Shown here piece after piece: positions 22,760 through 31,681 of a stretch of 44,421 nucleotides of DNA. Origin of the DNA: an uncultured Bacteroidales bacterium (GTDB lineage: Bacteria > Bacteroidota > Bacteroidia > Bacteroidales > Bacteroidaceae); assembly GCA_945833885.1 (NCBI GenBank), contig CAMAFY010000021.1, forward strand, positions 1 to 44,421. The letters run 5' to 3'. The notes under the pieces were generated by a model. The model was not told the DNA's origin, did no database searches, and saw only the letters and a program-made list of their open reading frames with translations. The translations under genes and the position numbers were made by a program. Position 1 is the stretch's first letter. Every line of letters begins with the position of its first letter.

Positions 22760-24718
22760 ATGTCAAAAAAGTTTTTTCCCCCTATCGCTCTCATTGTCTT
22801 TGCCGGTTTCACCGCAATATCGTGCATTGACGAGAACTATGATCTGAGCGATATCGACCTGACCCTTGGTGTTCAGGGCGACGTCTCCCTGCCTTTTTGC
22901 AGCACAGGCGACATTATTTTGCGGAATATCATGAATCTTGAGGAAGATGGAGTGGTGCAATTCATCGACGACCCCGCCGGTGGCGACCGCATCTACACCG
23001 TACGCCAGAGCGGAAGCACGGACATCCCCTCTATCCACATCGATGAAATCCGTTTCAAATCGCCGACAATCAAACCGATTGAGACGAGCATTGAACTGGA
23101 TGTCGACGAATACGCCTCGTCGAGACCCAAACGTATTTCCGTGGTGTTGCCCGATGGAAGTGGTCAGAAGACCTACGATGTTGAGTTGAAGGACCACAGT
23201 TACGCTTATCCCATACGCAATAATGACCAGACTTCCTTCCTGTTCGAAGACATTCAAGCAAAGGGAATCTCCAAGGACCTTGTGGCATTGGAGGAGATAG
23301 GACTGAAACCGAACACCATAACCATTGAAATCAAGAAAGTGGATTTCGGAGAGGCTGACTTTTTCTACGGCATCCATCTCGACAATTCCACGCTGAGTTT
23401 TCCGAAAGACCTGCATTTGAAGAGCGCAAACCTGAGGTACAATGGCAAGGATCACGCTCTTGTCATTGACACGGACAACAGTGTCATCCCATTCTTCAGC
23501 GGAAAGGGTGAACTTATCAACTTCTTGTCGCCCGTAATTTTGGAACTTGTGGTGGATGGTGCCACGATTGGCGAGAATTTCACGTTTACCACCGGTCCGG
23601 ACGGCGGAGAAATCGTGATGAACGGCGAGTTCCGTCTTGACGCAACCCTGCGTGTCGAGACAAAAGATGTGGACGAGGAGGTGCTTCAGGCAAAGGTTGA
23701 CGAAATGGATGCCGACCTTCTCCTCTCAATGCTCGACCCACAGAGCCAGACCATCATGCTCGACCTGCGCGATGCCGGGTTCATTCCGGAAGAGGTGACG
23801 GTGAAAGGCGAGGGCGAGTTCGCCGAAGATCTTGTCGTCGCCAGTGTTACGGGTACCGTTCGTCGCGAAGTCGAGGACCCCGACCCCATCAAACTTGACG
23901 ATCTCCCCGACTTCCTTGATGACCCCGAGGTGGTGCTCGACCTGGAGAATCCCGCCATTTTCCTAAACGTCAACAGCGATTTGCCCGGAACGGCTACGAC
24001 GGCCTTGAAACTCGTTGCCGACGTTGAGCGCCAGACTGGCGAGATTTCCGTCAAGCAAGGTGCGAACCTTTTTGAACTTTCTGACCATCGCAGCAACCTT
24101 TTCCCCAAAGGTTACGAAAACGCCACGTGGCTTCAGGTTGCCGACCTTGCCGCTCTTGTACACCGTTTGCCCGAGAAGATCGGTGTAGACATCCAGCCTG
24201 TCACCCTCAAAGCGGAGCATCTTACCATACCCGGTTCCTATGACATCACGTTGGACTACGAGATTTTCGCGCCCGTTGTCTGCGGAAAGGACTTCCAACT
24301 TGTTTATCAGGACACCGAGCGCGGCTGGTCTTCTGACCTGGAAGACCTGGAGGATGTCGATGCGGGATTCATAGAAATCCATGCCCTTGCCGACAATGCC
24401 CTGCCCGCATCCATAACCCTTCAGGTGACACCCATTGATGAAAGCGGTCACGAGGTCAAGGCGCTTGAGCCCATCTATCTGGAATTGAAGGCCAATGCCG
24501 CCGACCAATCGTTGGAAATGGCGGTGAAACCCCGCGAAGGATACACGCTGAACGATGTCATCAACGGCAAAAACGGTGCACAACGTCTCGACGGTGTCCG
24601 CTACCGTGCCGTCATCAACGACCCCGTTGACGAAGCCATCCTGCGCGAAACGGCGAAAATCAGACTGCATCATATCAAGGCTACGCTGAAAGGTGGCGTG
24701 GTTATCGATGCGAACTGA
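22760..24718 (+). CDS. lipoprotein of unknown function (652 aa)
   Basis: The N-terminus MSKKFFPPIALIVFAGFTAI is followed by SC, giving a lipobox with C22. The mature protein is long, acidic and beta-rich without any enzyme motif that I recognise. An early block (about 25-60: NYDLSDIDLTLGVQGDVSLPF) is followed by repeated strands with D/N-rich turns. A segment LLLSMLDPQSQTIMLDLRDAG and the C-terminal GYTLNDVINGKNGAQ suggest several folded modules. It is immediately followed by a DUF5723-like outer-membrane protein gene (97 bp), so the two probably work together at the outer membrane (inference). The role in the cell is not known. Confidence 0.8.
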   Translation: MSKKFFPPIALIVFAGFTAISCIDENYDLSDIDLTLGVQGDVSLPFCSTGDIILRNIMNLEEDGVVQFIDDPAGGDRIYTVRQSGSTDIPSIHIDEIRFKSPTIKPIETSIELDVDEYASSRPKRISVVLPDGSGQKTYDVELKDHSYAYPIRNNDQTSFLFEDIQAKGISKDLVALEEIGLKPNTITIEIKKVDFGEADFFYGIHLDNSTLSFPKDLHLKSANLRYNGKDHALVIDTDNSVIPFFSGKGELINFLSPVILELVVDGATIGENFTFTTGPDGGEIVMNGEFRLDATLRVETKDVDEEVLQAKVDEMDADLLLSMLDPQSQTIMLDLRDAGFIPEEVTVKGEGEFAEDLVVASVTGTVRREVEDPDPIKLDDLPDFLDDPEVVLDLENPAIFLNVNSDLPGTATTALKLVADVERQTGEISVKQGANLFELSDHRSNLFPKGYENATWLQVADLAALVHRLPEKIGVDIQPVTLKAEHLTIPGSYDITLDYEIFAPVVCGKDFQLVYQDTERGWSSDLEDLEDVDAGFIEIHALADNALPASITLQVTPIDESGHEVKALEPIYLELKANAADQSLEMAVKPREGYTLNDVINGKNGAQRLDGVRYRAVINDPVDEAILRETAKIRLHHIKATLKGGVVIDAN

Positions 24719-24814
24719 CGTCACATGCCGCAGAAAACAGTGTGTCCCCTTTCCGGAATACGGAAATGACAGGGTGTAATGCCCGCATCAACAACATTTT
24801 TCGTCAACACTTTT

Positions 24815-26230
24815 ATGAAAAAAAGATTATTATATACCGCGGCAACCGCCGCATTCTGTGCGCTCCCCTTCAAAGCATCGGCACAGCAGTTCCAGAGCGC
24901 ATACTTCATGGATGGCTATGTTTACGGACATCAAATCAATCCTGCCCGTGATTTCAACAGCAAATCCTATTTCACCATACCGGTCCTCGGCAATCTGAAT
25001 ATGGGTGTCAACGGCAATCTTGGCATTGATAATCTCCTCTATTCCCGCAATGGCCAACTCGTAACCTACCTCCATCCGAGCATTTCTGTGGAGGAAGCCC
25101 TCGGAAACTTCCACCAGAACAACAAGATCAACTTTGATTTCACCACAACCTTGTTGTCAGTCGGTTTCCATGGTTTCGGTGGTTTCAACACCGTTGAACT
25201 CAATATGCGTGCCAATGCAGGGTTCAATGCCCCCTACGACATGTTTGAACTGACCAAGAACCTCCAGAACCGCAACTACAATCTGTCGGCCTTCGGAGCA
25301 ACCGCGCAGGCCTATGTCGAACTGGCATTCGGACACAGCCGAGAGGTCTACAAGGGAATCCGTGCCGGAGCACGGGTGAAACTCCTCATGGGTGCCGGAC
25401 GTTTCGATGCGCAATTCTCCAACCTGAGCCTCGAATTGCAGGATGAAAGCCGCTGGATGGCCACGGCAAATGCCACGGTGAATGCCCATGTCAAGGGCCT
25501 GACGTGGGGCGAAATGAAGCGCGAAGAGTACGAGTCCGGCGGAACATACGAGACCATTGACTTCGACAACATCGACCTTGAGGGGGGAAGAGGTTTGGCC
25601 GGTATGGGTCTGGCCTTTGACCTTGGTGCCGAGGCGGACTTCGAAAAACTCGGACTTGTGCCGAACCTGAAAGCCGGAATTGCCGTGCGCGACTTCGGAT
25701 TCCTCAAATGGAACGAGGGAATTTCCGCCCATAATGCGGGGCAGCCTTTTGTGTTTGAAGGCTTCCAGGACATACAAGTTCAGGACGGTCCCGGCACAGA
25801 TATCGAGGACCAGACCGATGATTTGGTCGACCGTTTGACGGACCTTTACCGCCTTGAGGACGGTGGTGCCGTCAGCGGACGCAACACGGGACTGGGCACA
25901 ACATTGACCTTGTCGGCGGAATATGCCCTTCCGATGTACGAGAAACTCACGTTCGGCTTTACCTCAACATCGCGCATCCAGAAGAAATATGGCTGGAATG
26001 AGGAGCGCCTTTACGTGACTGTGAAGCCCCTGAGAAAGGTGGAAGTCAGCGCAAATGCCGGTGTCGGAACCTTCGGACCTTCGTGGGGTTGGGCGGTAAA
26101 CCTCGGATATTTCTTCCTGGGTATGGACCACATGCTCGGAAAACTCAGCAAACAGGGCGTGCCTCTCCGCTCGAACGCCGATTTCAGAATGGGAATTGTA
26201 GTCCCCTTGGGCGGTTCTCCCAAGAAATAA
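24815..26230 (+). CDS. DUF5723-like outer-membrane protein
   Basis: The start at 24815 gives 471 residues with a signal peptide (MKKRLLYTAATAAFCALPFK, then ASA-QQ). The in-frame ATG at 24779 would place 12 polar residues ahead of it. The mature part has alternating hydrophobic/polar beta strands typical of a barrel: FNTVELNMRANAGF, ELAFGHSREVYKGIRAGARV and VGTFGPSWGWAVNLGYFF. The FNSKSYFTIPVLGNLNMGVN segment near the start is, as I recall it, characteristic of the DUF5723 family in Bacteroidales. Function unknown; it is probably an integral outer-membrane partner of the preceding lipoprotein. A strong terminator lies about 200 bp downstream. Confidence 0.8.
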   Translation: MKKRLLYTAATAAFCALPFKASAQQFQSAYFMDGYVYGHQINPARDFNSKSYFTIPVLGNLNMGVNGNLGIDNLLYSRNGQLVTYLHPSISVEEALGNFHQNNKINFDFTTTLLSVGFHGFGGFNTVELNMRANAGFNAPYDMFELTKNLQNRNYNLSAFGATAQAYVELAFGHSREVYKGIRAGARVKLLMGAGRFDAQFSNLSLELQDESRWMATANATVNAHVKGLTWGEMKREEYESGGTYETIDFDNIDLEGGRGLAGMGLAFDLGAEADFEKLGLVPNLKAGIAVRDFGFLKWNEGISAHNAGQPFVFEGFQDIQVQDGPGTDIEDQTDDLVDRLTDLYRLEDGGAVSGRNTGLGTTLTLSAEYALPMYEKLTFGFTSTSRIQKKYGWNEERLYVTVKPLRKVEVSANAGVGTFGPSWGWAVNLGYFFLGMDHMLGKLSKQGVPLRSNADFRMGIVVPLGGSPKK

Positions 26231-26433
26231 GTTCCGCCTTTCCTGTGGAAAGTAGGTGTCAACAATTCGCATTGCACAACAATAACGGTCGAGTTTTTTT
26301 CGGTGTTTACATGATTCCGTGCTCTTTGACGCATATTTTTCCTTGGATTTATCTGCATCCAAGTGCATACGACTCATGTTAAACTGATTGTCGAAACCTG
26401 TTGATAGGACTGATGCCCGCCCGTATATGGCAG

Positions 26434-26484
26434 GACCTCCGCGCTTCCTTTTGTCGGGAAACGCGGAGGTCTTGTCGTTTTTTT
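26434..26484 (+). terminator. Rho-independent terminator downstream of DUF5723-like gene
   Basis: Perfect 10-bp stem GACCTCCGCG/CGCGGAGGTC (26434-26443/26462-26471), then TTGTCGTTTTTTT. Its 3' arm and T-run are repeated 66 bp further on, where the 5' arm has decayed. Confidence 0.85.
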
Positions 26485-26568
26485 GCGTGGTGAAGGCTGG
26501 AAACCCGCGCTTCCTTTTGTCGGGAAACGCGGAGGTCTTGTCGTTTTTTTGCGGGGTGAAGGCTGGAA
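26439..26568. repeat. 66-bp tandem duplication (3 x 22 bp) containing the terminator
   Basis: 26439-26502 and 26505-26568 are nearly identical over 64 bp (one internal difference, GCGTGG against GCGGGG), with an offset of exactly 66 bp. Sub-blocks of 22 bp begin CGCTTCC, CGGAGG and CGTGGT. The offset being three times the period of the other arrays suggests the same expansion process. Confidence 0.9.
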
Positions 26569-26635
26569 CCTGCTCCACGGAACAGGCACAAGACGTCGTG
26601 GCGGAAACAGCGGGAATCCGCCGGAAAGCGCATGC

Positions 26636-27583
26636 CTACGATGCGGAGTTCCGTATGTTGCCATCCTGTTCGATCGTTTTCAGGATGTGGTTCCACACAA
26701 GTTGGCGGTCCGTTTCATTGAGGATTTCGTGACGCATACCGTCAAACAGTCTCCAGTCGGTGCGCCGGTATCCCACGTTTTCCATGAGTTTTGCGGCTTT
26801 CAGGAAGGCATTGTCGCTGCGTCTGCACGGGTCTTCGGCACCCGAAATGAAGTGAATCGGCAGATTCACATCCACATGTTCCCAGCCTTTAGGCGAATAG
26901 CAGTAGCGCATCAGTGCGAAGAGGTTGTAGAAACCGTTGGCGGTGAAAATAAATTGGCAAAGCGGATCCATGTTGTATGCCTCCACTACGGCAGGGTCGG
27001 AACATATCCATGCCCCCTGGACCCCCTCGTGTCTGAATGGGCGGTCGAAGGCTCCGAGACTCAGGGCATGGAGCCACTGCGGACGGTAGTGTCCGCCTGC
27101 CAGCCACATGCAGAGGCGGGCAAGACTCTGGGCGAGTGGGGTGGCGGGATGCATGCTCGGACTGCCGCAGACGGTGAGCGAGGCAATGGAGAGGCAATGC
27201 CGCTTGACAAGGGCACGGACCACAAGCGAGCCCATGCTATGGCCCAGCAGATGGCAGGGAAGTTGCGGCAGGGCATCGCGGACCCAACGGTGTACTACCA
27301 GCGCATCATCGACCATCGCCTGCCAGCCTCCGGCATGGAAATAGCCGAGGTCGCCGTGCTCCATGGCCATGGTGCCGTGTCCGCGGTGGTCGTGAATCAC
27401 GCAGGCATAGCCTTCCCGGGCCATGAACTGCATGAAGGAAAGGTAGCGTTCCTTGTGTTCGCACATTCCGTGTACAAGTTGCAGGATGCCTCGGAGGGGA
27501 ACATCCGATGGCAACACCTGGAGAACGGAAAGCTGCAGTCCGTCGGCTGAGGCGGGGAGTGAAATGTTGCGGATGGTAGGCAT
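26636..27583 (-). CDS. alpha/beta hydrolase, monoacylglycerol-lipase/lysophospholipase-like
   Basis: This 315-residue protein has the order of the serine aminopeptidase S33/lysophospholipase-like group: an oxyanion-hole segment LVHGMCEHKERY (37-48), HDHRGHG (64-70), the nucleophile S116 in GHSMGS, D251 in ISGAEDPC and H285 in DGMRHEILNE. There is no signal peptide, so it probably acts in the cytoplasm on lipid-type esters. The real substrate is not evident. It lies 15 bp downstream of the HXXEE membrane protein gene on the same strand and is very likely co-transcribed. The DGMRHEILNE motif is common in monoglyceride lipases. Confidence 0.9.
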   Translation of the reverse strand: MPTIRNISLPASADGLQLSVLQVLPSDVPLRGILQLVHGMCEHKERYLSFMQFMAREGYACVIHDHRGHGTMAMEHGDLGYFHAGGWQAMVDDALVVHRWVRDALPQLPCHLLGHSMGSLVVRALVKRHCLSIASLTVCGSPSMHPATPLAQSLARLCMWLAGGHYRPQWLHALSLGAFDRPFRHEGVQGAWICSDPAVVEAYNMDPLCQFIFTANGFYNLFALMRYCYSPKGWEHVDVNLPIHFISGAEDPCRRSDNAFLKAAKLMENVGYRRTDWRLFDGMRHEILNETDRQLVWNHILKTIEQDGNIRNSAS

Positions 27584-27598
27584 GGGGAGGAGCGAATT

Positions 27599-28141
27599 TT
27601 AGGTTTGGGGGGATGAGGTGTGCCGCTTGCTGCAAATCCACTTTCCAAGACGGTGGGCAAAACCGAGATTGAGGGCAATGACTGCCACACCGCAGAGTCC
27701 GCAGAGGCACATGGAGTGTAACGGCATGACGAGGTGCAGACTCCAAAGTCCGTATCCTGCCCAAGGCAGAAGCAGCAGACTGCTGACAAGGCCGGGTACA
27801 TAACCTCTAACCAGGATACCCTGTAACAGGTGGACCGCCAGATGCAGGCTGAAAGCCATGAATGCCGCACTCCATATCCACATGGCGTAAGGCCCATCGT
27901 AGAGGATGTAGGCGGTAAGTCCCAGCAGCAACAACAATTCTTCGGTGGCGGCAATGGCAAAGGCCGGAGTGGTGAGTCTGGAAAGATGGGCGATGAGGAA
28001 CCGTAACCGCGGAAAGCGGGTGCAGAGTTCCGGACCGTGGCGTAGCATCCAACGGTGCTGAAATATCAGTTCCTCCACATCGTGGAGCAGGAAGAAAAGG
28101 GGAAGTGGCAGAACCAGAGCAAATGCGGAAAAGGCATTCAT
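27599..28141 (-). CDS. HXXEE-domain membrane protein
   Basis: The start at 28141 gives 180 residues. Upstream ATGs lie beyond the promoter box. The first membrane segment contains HDVEE (about 20-24), the motif that names HXXEE proteins. A second EE pair appears in ATEELLLLLGL. About five hydrophobic segments are visible, so it is an inner-membrane protein. Function unknown in the family; the conserved H and E residues in the membrane plane suggest metal binding or catalysis (inference). It is followed after 15 bp by an alpha/beta hydrolase, which hints at a shared lipid-related role. Confidence 0.8.
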   Translation of the reverse strand: MNAFSAFALVLPLPLFFLLHDVEELIFQHRWMLRHGPELCTRFPRLRFLIAHLSRLTTPAFAIAATEELLLLLGLTAYILYDGPYAMWIWSAAFMAFSLHLAVHLLQGILVRGYVPGLVSSLLLLPWAGYGLWSLHLVMPLHSMCLCGLCGVAVIALNLGFAHRLGKWICSKRHTSSPQT

Positions 28142-28168
28142 AGGCAGGGAAAATTGTGTTGTTGTGTG

Positions 28169-28176
28169 CAAAGATA
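28169..28176 (-). promoter_or_regulatory. -7 box TATCTTTG for HXXEE gene
   Basis: Exact TAnnTTTG match on the minus strand, 28 bp upstream of the start at 28141. The -33 region is poor (a TTG only 16 bp upstream). Confidence 0.65.
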
Positions 28177-28266
28177 CGGATATTTTCCCATTCAACCATA
28201 TGGTCAGATCTGAATGAGCAGCGAATAATTCAGAATTCCATGGAAAATGCATCAGAGAAAATATCA

Positions 28267-28489
28267 GTAAATACAGGATGTTTCATTGCTTTTCCCCTTG
28301 GAAAACATGCAATTTCCCGAAGCATTTGGCAAAATCATGCACGATAATTCACAATTTTGCCGCTTTTTCTCAAGGAAAATGCATGTTTCTTACACCTTTT
28401 TTACCTGTTTATGTATGAAATCCTACACCCTTGCGCAGAATCCTACACCCAATCCTACACCCGAAAATGCTTGTAAATACAGGATGTTT
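28267..28489. repeat. 17-bp perfect direct repeat pair
   Basis: GTAAATACAGGATGTTT occurs at 28267-28283 and again at 28473-28489, 206 bp apart. The second copy lies in the loop of the stem-loop element at 28421-28522. Confidence 0.8.
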
Positions 28490-28522
28490 GAGGTTCGGGT
28501 GTAGGAAATGTAGGATTTTTTT
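28421..28522 (+). repeat. TCCTACACCC stem-loop element, copy 2
   Basis: TCCTACACCC occurs directly at 28421, 28441 and 28453. The last copy, extended as TCCTACACCCGAA (28453-28465), pairs perfectly with TTCGGGTGTAGGA (28494-28506), followed by AATGTAGGA and seven T. The layout matches copy 1 at 2655. The hairpin plus T-run looks like a terminator, but no plus-strand gene ends here. Confidence 0.8.
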
Positions 28523-28548
28523 CAAAAACTTTTTTCGGGGGGAGTATG

Positions 28549-28664
28549 CTAGCATTGGCTATAGCCTTGCTCTCTCGCGACTCGGGATAGTCTAAGTAAA
28601 CTTAGTCTCTCCGCTCGCTGCTCTGTCGCTTGGCTGCCGTCTTGCTCTCGCTTGAGGAAAAGCA
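28549..28664. other. downstream region of the outer-membrane protein gene, unexplained structure
   Basis: It contains an imperfect palindrome AGTCTAAGTAAACTTAGTCT (about 28589-28608) inside a CTCTCGC/GCTCGCTG-rich tract. No T-run follows on the minus strand. It gives no convincing gene. Confidence 0.35.
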
Positions 28665-31601
28665 CTATTTTCTTTGTGGAGATTTGCTGAATCTGTATAC
28701 GGCATGCAGCATTGCGTAGCGCGGAATAGACATGTACCACGTTTCTGTGCGACCTTGCGCGTTCAAGGTCTGGCGTACGTCGGAGATGTTGTTCAGAATG
28801 TCGAATCCGTCAAGCATCACGGTCAGCCTGCCCTTCATGAACTTCTTTGCCACACGTATGTTCCACACAAAGTGGTCCGTATTGAATGCCTTGTCGGCGT
28901 ATCCTCTGCGGCTATACATGGTGGCGTCTGTTGAAATCTGCCAGCCCATGGGGATGTCTGCCGTGCAGTTGATTCCGTATTGGTACGACGCAGCGTCTGT
29001 GGGGACGAAACCGGCTCTGGGCGAAGTCTGACGGGTGTATGTCCCTGAGGCTTTTCCCCCCAGATGTATGGAACTTATGGAATAGTTTATGCGCAGACCT
29101 TGTGTCAGGTAGGTGGTGCGGACCGCACTTGTTTGTGGGACTTGGTCCGGGGAGTCGCTGCTGAGGTCCATGCTGTGTCGGTAGGTCACGTCGGTGTTCA
29201 ATTCCAACTTCAGCCGTTTGCGTTTGTCCAATGGTGTGGAGCAGTTTACCTTGCCATTGAGGACATTGTTCCCGTTCACGTTTTCCGGGCGATAGGTGTA
29301 GATGCCGGTATGCCTGTCGTAGGTATATCCCATGGCTACGTCGTTGCGCGACAGTTGGTATGAAACGTTGGAAGATACCATGCGTTGCGTTTCAGGGCTG
29401 TTCCACACATAATTCATTTCCCAACGGTGGCTGTGCGTCACGTGCAGGCGGTTGTTGCCGGTATAGACCTCCAGCGGATTGTCGTCGGTGCGCACATCCA
29501 CGAAGTAATCTATGGTTGCCGGTGCCATGGAGAGCCGGTAACTTGCTTTCAGTTCGTGGTAAGATACCAGTCGGCCATCCTCATCCTTGTTCAGCCACAT
29601 CTTGCCCACCCGTAGTGAGGGACGGAAAAGCACATAGTGCTTGGTAATCGTCGTATCTGTCAGTGCCGGACGGTTGTAGTCCAATCGGTTGCGGTCTATG
29701 CTGAGTGGAAGGTTGAGACCGAATGACCAGGTGCTGTTTTTATACTCATTCCTGTTGATGTTCAGTGCTACCACATGGTAATCGTTCCGCAGGGTGGAAT
29801 ACTTGCTGTGCTCCGGGTCGAAAGTCTGTGTCAGCCAGTCGGTTACTGATGGCAGAACACCGAGTTCCGGCCAGTCGTCGGCATCGTTCGCAAGATAGTC
29901 GAGACGATACAGGCCATAGTTTTGGCGGGTATGGTCTGTAGTGTATTCGTATGAGGGGCTGATGAGCCAGTTGCGTCCGATGCCGCAGTAGTAATATGAA
30001 GCCTTGGCGGTGGCAGAATGGCTGCGGTAGTCCTCCTTCCCGTACTCATTCCTCAAATCCGCCGATGCACCGCCTTGCGGATAGTCATATAGCTTGTGGG
30101 CAAAGTTGTCGTGTCTGGTGTCGACGAAGTTGCCGCGTGCTTCAATCAGGAAGTTGTCGTTCGTGTGCGGCAACTTTATGGCGGCCTGCGCAGTCATGCC
30201 TGCGGACAGATAGTAGCCGTCTCTCTTGGATTCTTCAGATACGCGGTTGATGATGCCGGCAAGTTTGGCAGGAGACACGTCCGGACTGAAAATCGTATCC
30301 AAAGATTCGTCCGTCAGGTTGTCGCTGAATGACTGCACAGAGCGGTCGAGACTGCTGCCGCTGTTGGAGGAATAGTGAAGGTTCGGGTTCAGTGTGACAT
30401 TTACCCACTTGCTGTTGAAGGTCCAGTTGTGATTGGTATTGAAGTAAAGGTCGTGCGCACTGCTTGCATGGCGTATTCGTCCGTACGAGTCGCCACCTTG
30501 CAGGAAGGTTTGTCTGGCTGTCAGTTCCCTTGTCCGTGTGTCGGTGTGGCTTACGGTAGCCTCTCCTTCCAGTTTGACGCTGTGCATACGGGCATTGACC
30601 AGATAGTCTATTCCACCGTTCTGCATGGTTCTTATGCCGTCTTCTATGGCGGGCATCCACTCGCTGCTCTGCCCGGGACGTTGCCTGTCGTTGAGATTGT
30701 TGACATTTGCAAAGGCCGACAGGCGCGAATGGGTGGTATATCTGAGTGCAAAAAGTCGCGCCAGATAGCGTTCGTCGGTGCCGCCTCCACCCTCCACATT
30801 GGCCATCCAGCCTGTTTGGTAGTCCTTCTTCAGCTTGACATCCATGACCAGCATCTCGTCGCCGAGATTCTTGCCCATCAGTTTGCCGAGGCCGCTCATT
30901 CTGTCATAGACTCTGATGTCCTTTACCATATAGGTGGGGAGGTTTTCGAGCATGACCGAGCGGTCTTTCCTGAAGAAATCCTCGCCATTCAGCAGCAGGC
31001 TTTCCACCTGTTTCCCATTGACAAGGATGCGTCCGTCGTCCTTCAGTTCCGCGCCCGGCAACTGGCTGATGAGTGCGTCGAGCATGGAGCCTTCCTCCAG
31101 TTGGAATGCATCGGCGTTGTAGACGACGGTATCTCCGCGAAGATAGAATTTTACTTTCGTGGCCTTTACGACCGCTTCGTCCAGCTTTACTTCGCGCGGA
31201 GCACGTTTCATGGTGATGGGCGCGTGTAGTATGGCCATCTCGCTCCTTCGCAGTTTGTCGATTTTGTAGGGCAGGGTCACCGTCTCGTACCGGTCTTTGC
31301 TCAAGCGTAGAAAGTATTCGCCCGCCTCTGGGAGGGGTGCTACAAAGACGGGGCGCAAATAGGCCACTTCCACGTTGTCAGTGATGGTCCACTCGAACAC
31401 CAGGATGCTATCCTTGTTCAGTAGTTGCGTCTTCACGTCAACCAGCGGCTTGCGTGTCACGTTGTCCAGCACTTGACCATACAGGATATGGTATTCATTC
31501 TTCATCAGATCATCTATCGTAATCAATGGCTTTTCTTGGGCATGGACATACAAGATACACAGATGAAACAGGAAGAAGATAAGGGAAAATAATCTTTTCA
31601 T
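28665..31601 (-). CDS. large outer-membrane beta-barrel protein, TonB-receptor-like
   Basis: This 978-residue protein has a signal peptide (MKRLFSLIFFLFHLCILYVH, then AQ-EK). The first domain (about 30-135) looks like a carboxypeptidase-regulatory-type beta domain (YGQVLDNVTRKPLVDVKTQL, ITMKR). A plug-like region follows (about 145-270) with FYLRGDTVVYNADAFQ, ML-DALISQLPGAEL, GRILVNGKQVESLLLNGEDFF and MVKDIRVYDRMSGLGK. The remainder is a long antiparallel barrel ending in YRFSKSPQRK. This is the Bacteroidetes OMP_b-brl_3/TonB-receptor-like type. No SusD-like partner is adjacent, so the transported substrate cannot be guessed. No consensus promoter was seen in the 80-bp gap upstream. Confidence 0.88.
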   Translation of the reverse strand: MKRLFSLIFFLFHLCILYVHAQEKPLITIDDLMKNEYHILYGQVLDNVTRKPLVDVKTQLLNKDSILVFEWTITDNVEVAYLRPVFVAPLPEAGEYFLRLSKDRYETVTLPYKIDKLRRSEMAILHAPITMKRAPREVKLDEAVVKATKVKFYLRGDTVVYNADAFQLEEGSMLDALISQLPGAELKDDGRILVNGKQVESLLLNGEDFFRKDRSVMLENLPTYMVKDIRVYDRMSGLGKLMGKNLGDEMLVMDVKLKKDYQTGWMANVEGGGGTDERYLARLFALRYTTHSRLSAFANVNNLNDRQRPGQSSEWMPAIEDGIRTMQNGGIDYLVNARMHSVKLEGEATVSHTDTRTRELTARQTFLQGGDSYGRIRHASSAHDLYFNTNHNWTFNSKWVNVTLNPNLHYSSNSGSSLDRSVQSFSDNLTDESLDTIFSPDVSPAKLAGIINRVSEESKRDGYYLSAGMTAQAAIKLPHTNDNFLIEARGNFVDTRHDNFAHKLYDYPQGGASADLRNEYGKEDYRSHSATAKASYYYCGIGRNWLISPSYEYTTDHTRQNYGLYRLDYLANDADDWPELGVLPSVTDWLTQTFDPEHSKYSTLRNDYHVVALNINRNEYKNSTWSFGLNLPLSIDRNRLDYNRPALTDTTITKHYVLFRPSLRVGKMWLNKDEDGRLVSYHELKASYRLSMAPATIDYFVDVRTDDNPLEVYTGNNRLHVTHSHRWEMNYVWNSPETQRMVSSNVSYQLSRNDVAMGYTYDRHTGIYTYRPENVNGNNVLNGKVNCSTPLDKRKRLKLELNTDVTYRHSMDLSSDSPDQVPQTSAVRTTYLTQGLRINYSISSIHLGGKASGTYTRQTSPRAGFVPTDAASYQYGINCTADIPMGWQISTDATMYSRRGYADKAFNTDHFVWNIRVAKKFMKGRLTVMLDGFDILNNISDVRQTLNAQGRTETWYMSIPRYAMLHAVYRFSKSPQRK

Positions 31602-31681
31602 AGAATACCTCTTGTTGAAATTCCTGCATCCCCTTCGTCCTATGCTGTAGCAGGATTAGGGCGTGCCAGGCTGATTGTCAG

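Noticed and set aside
26483-27550. A 355-codon plus-strand frame opposite the alpha/beta hydrolase
   Set aside because: It is the shadow of a hydrolase with a full catalytic triad. The frame starts inside the terminator duplication.
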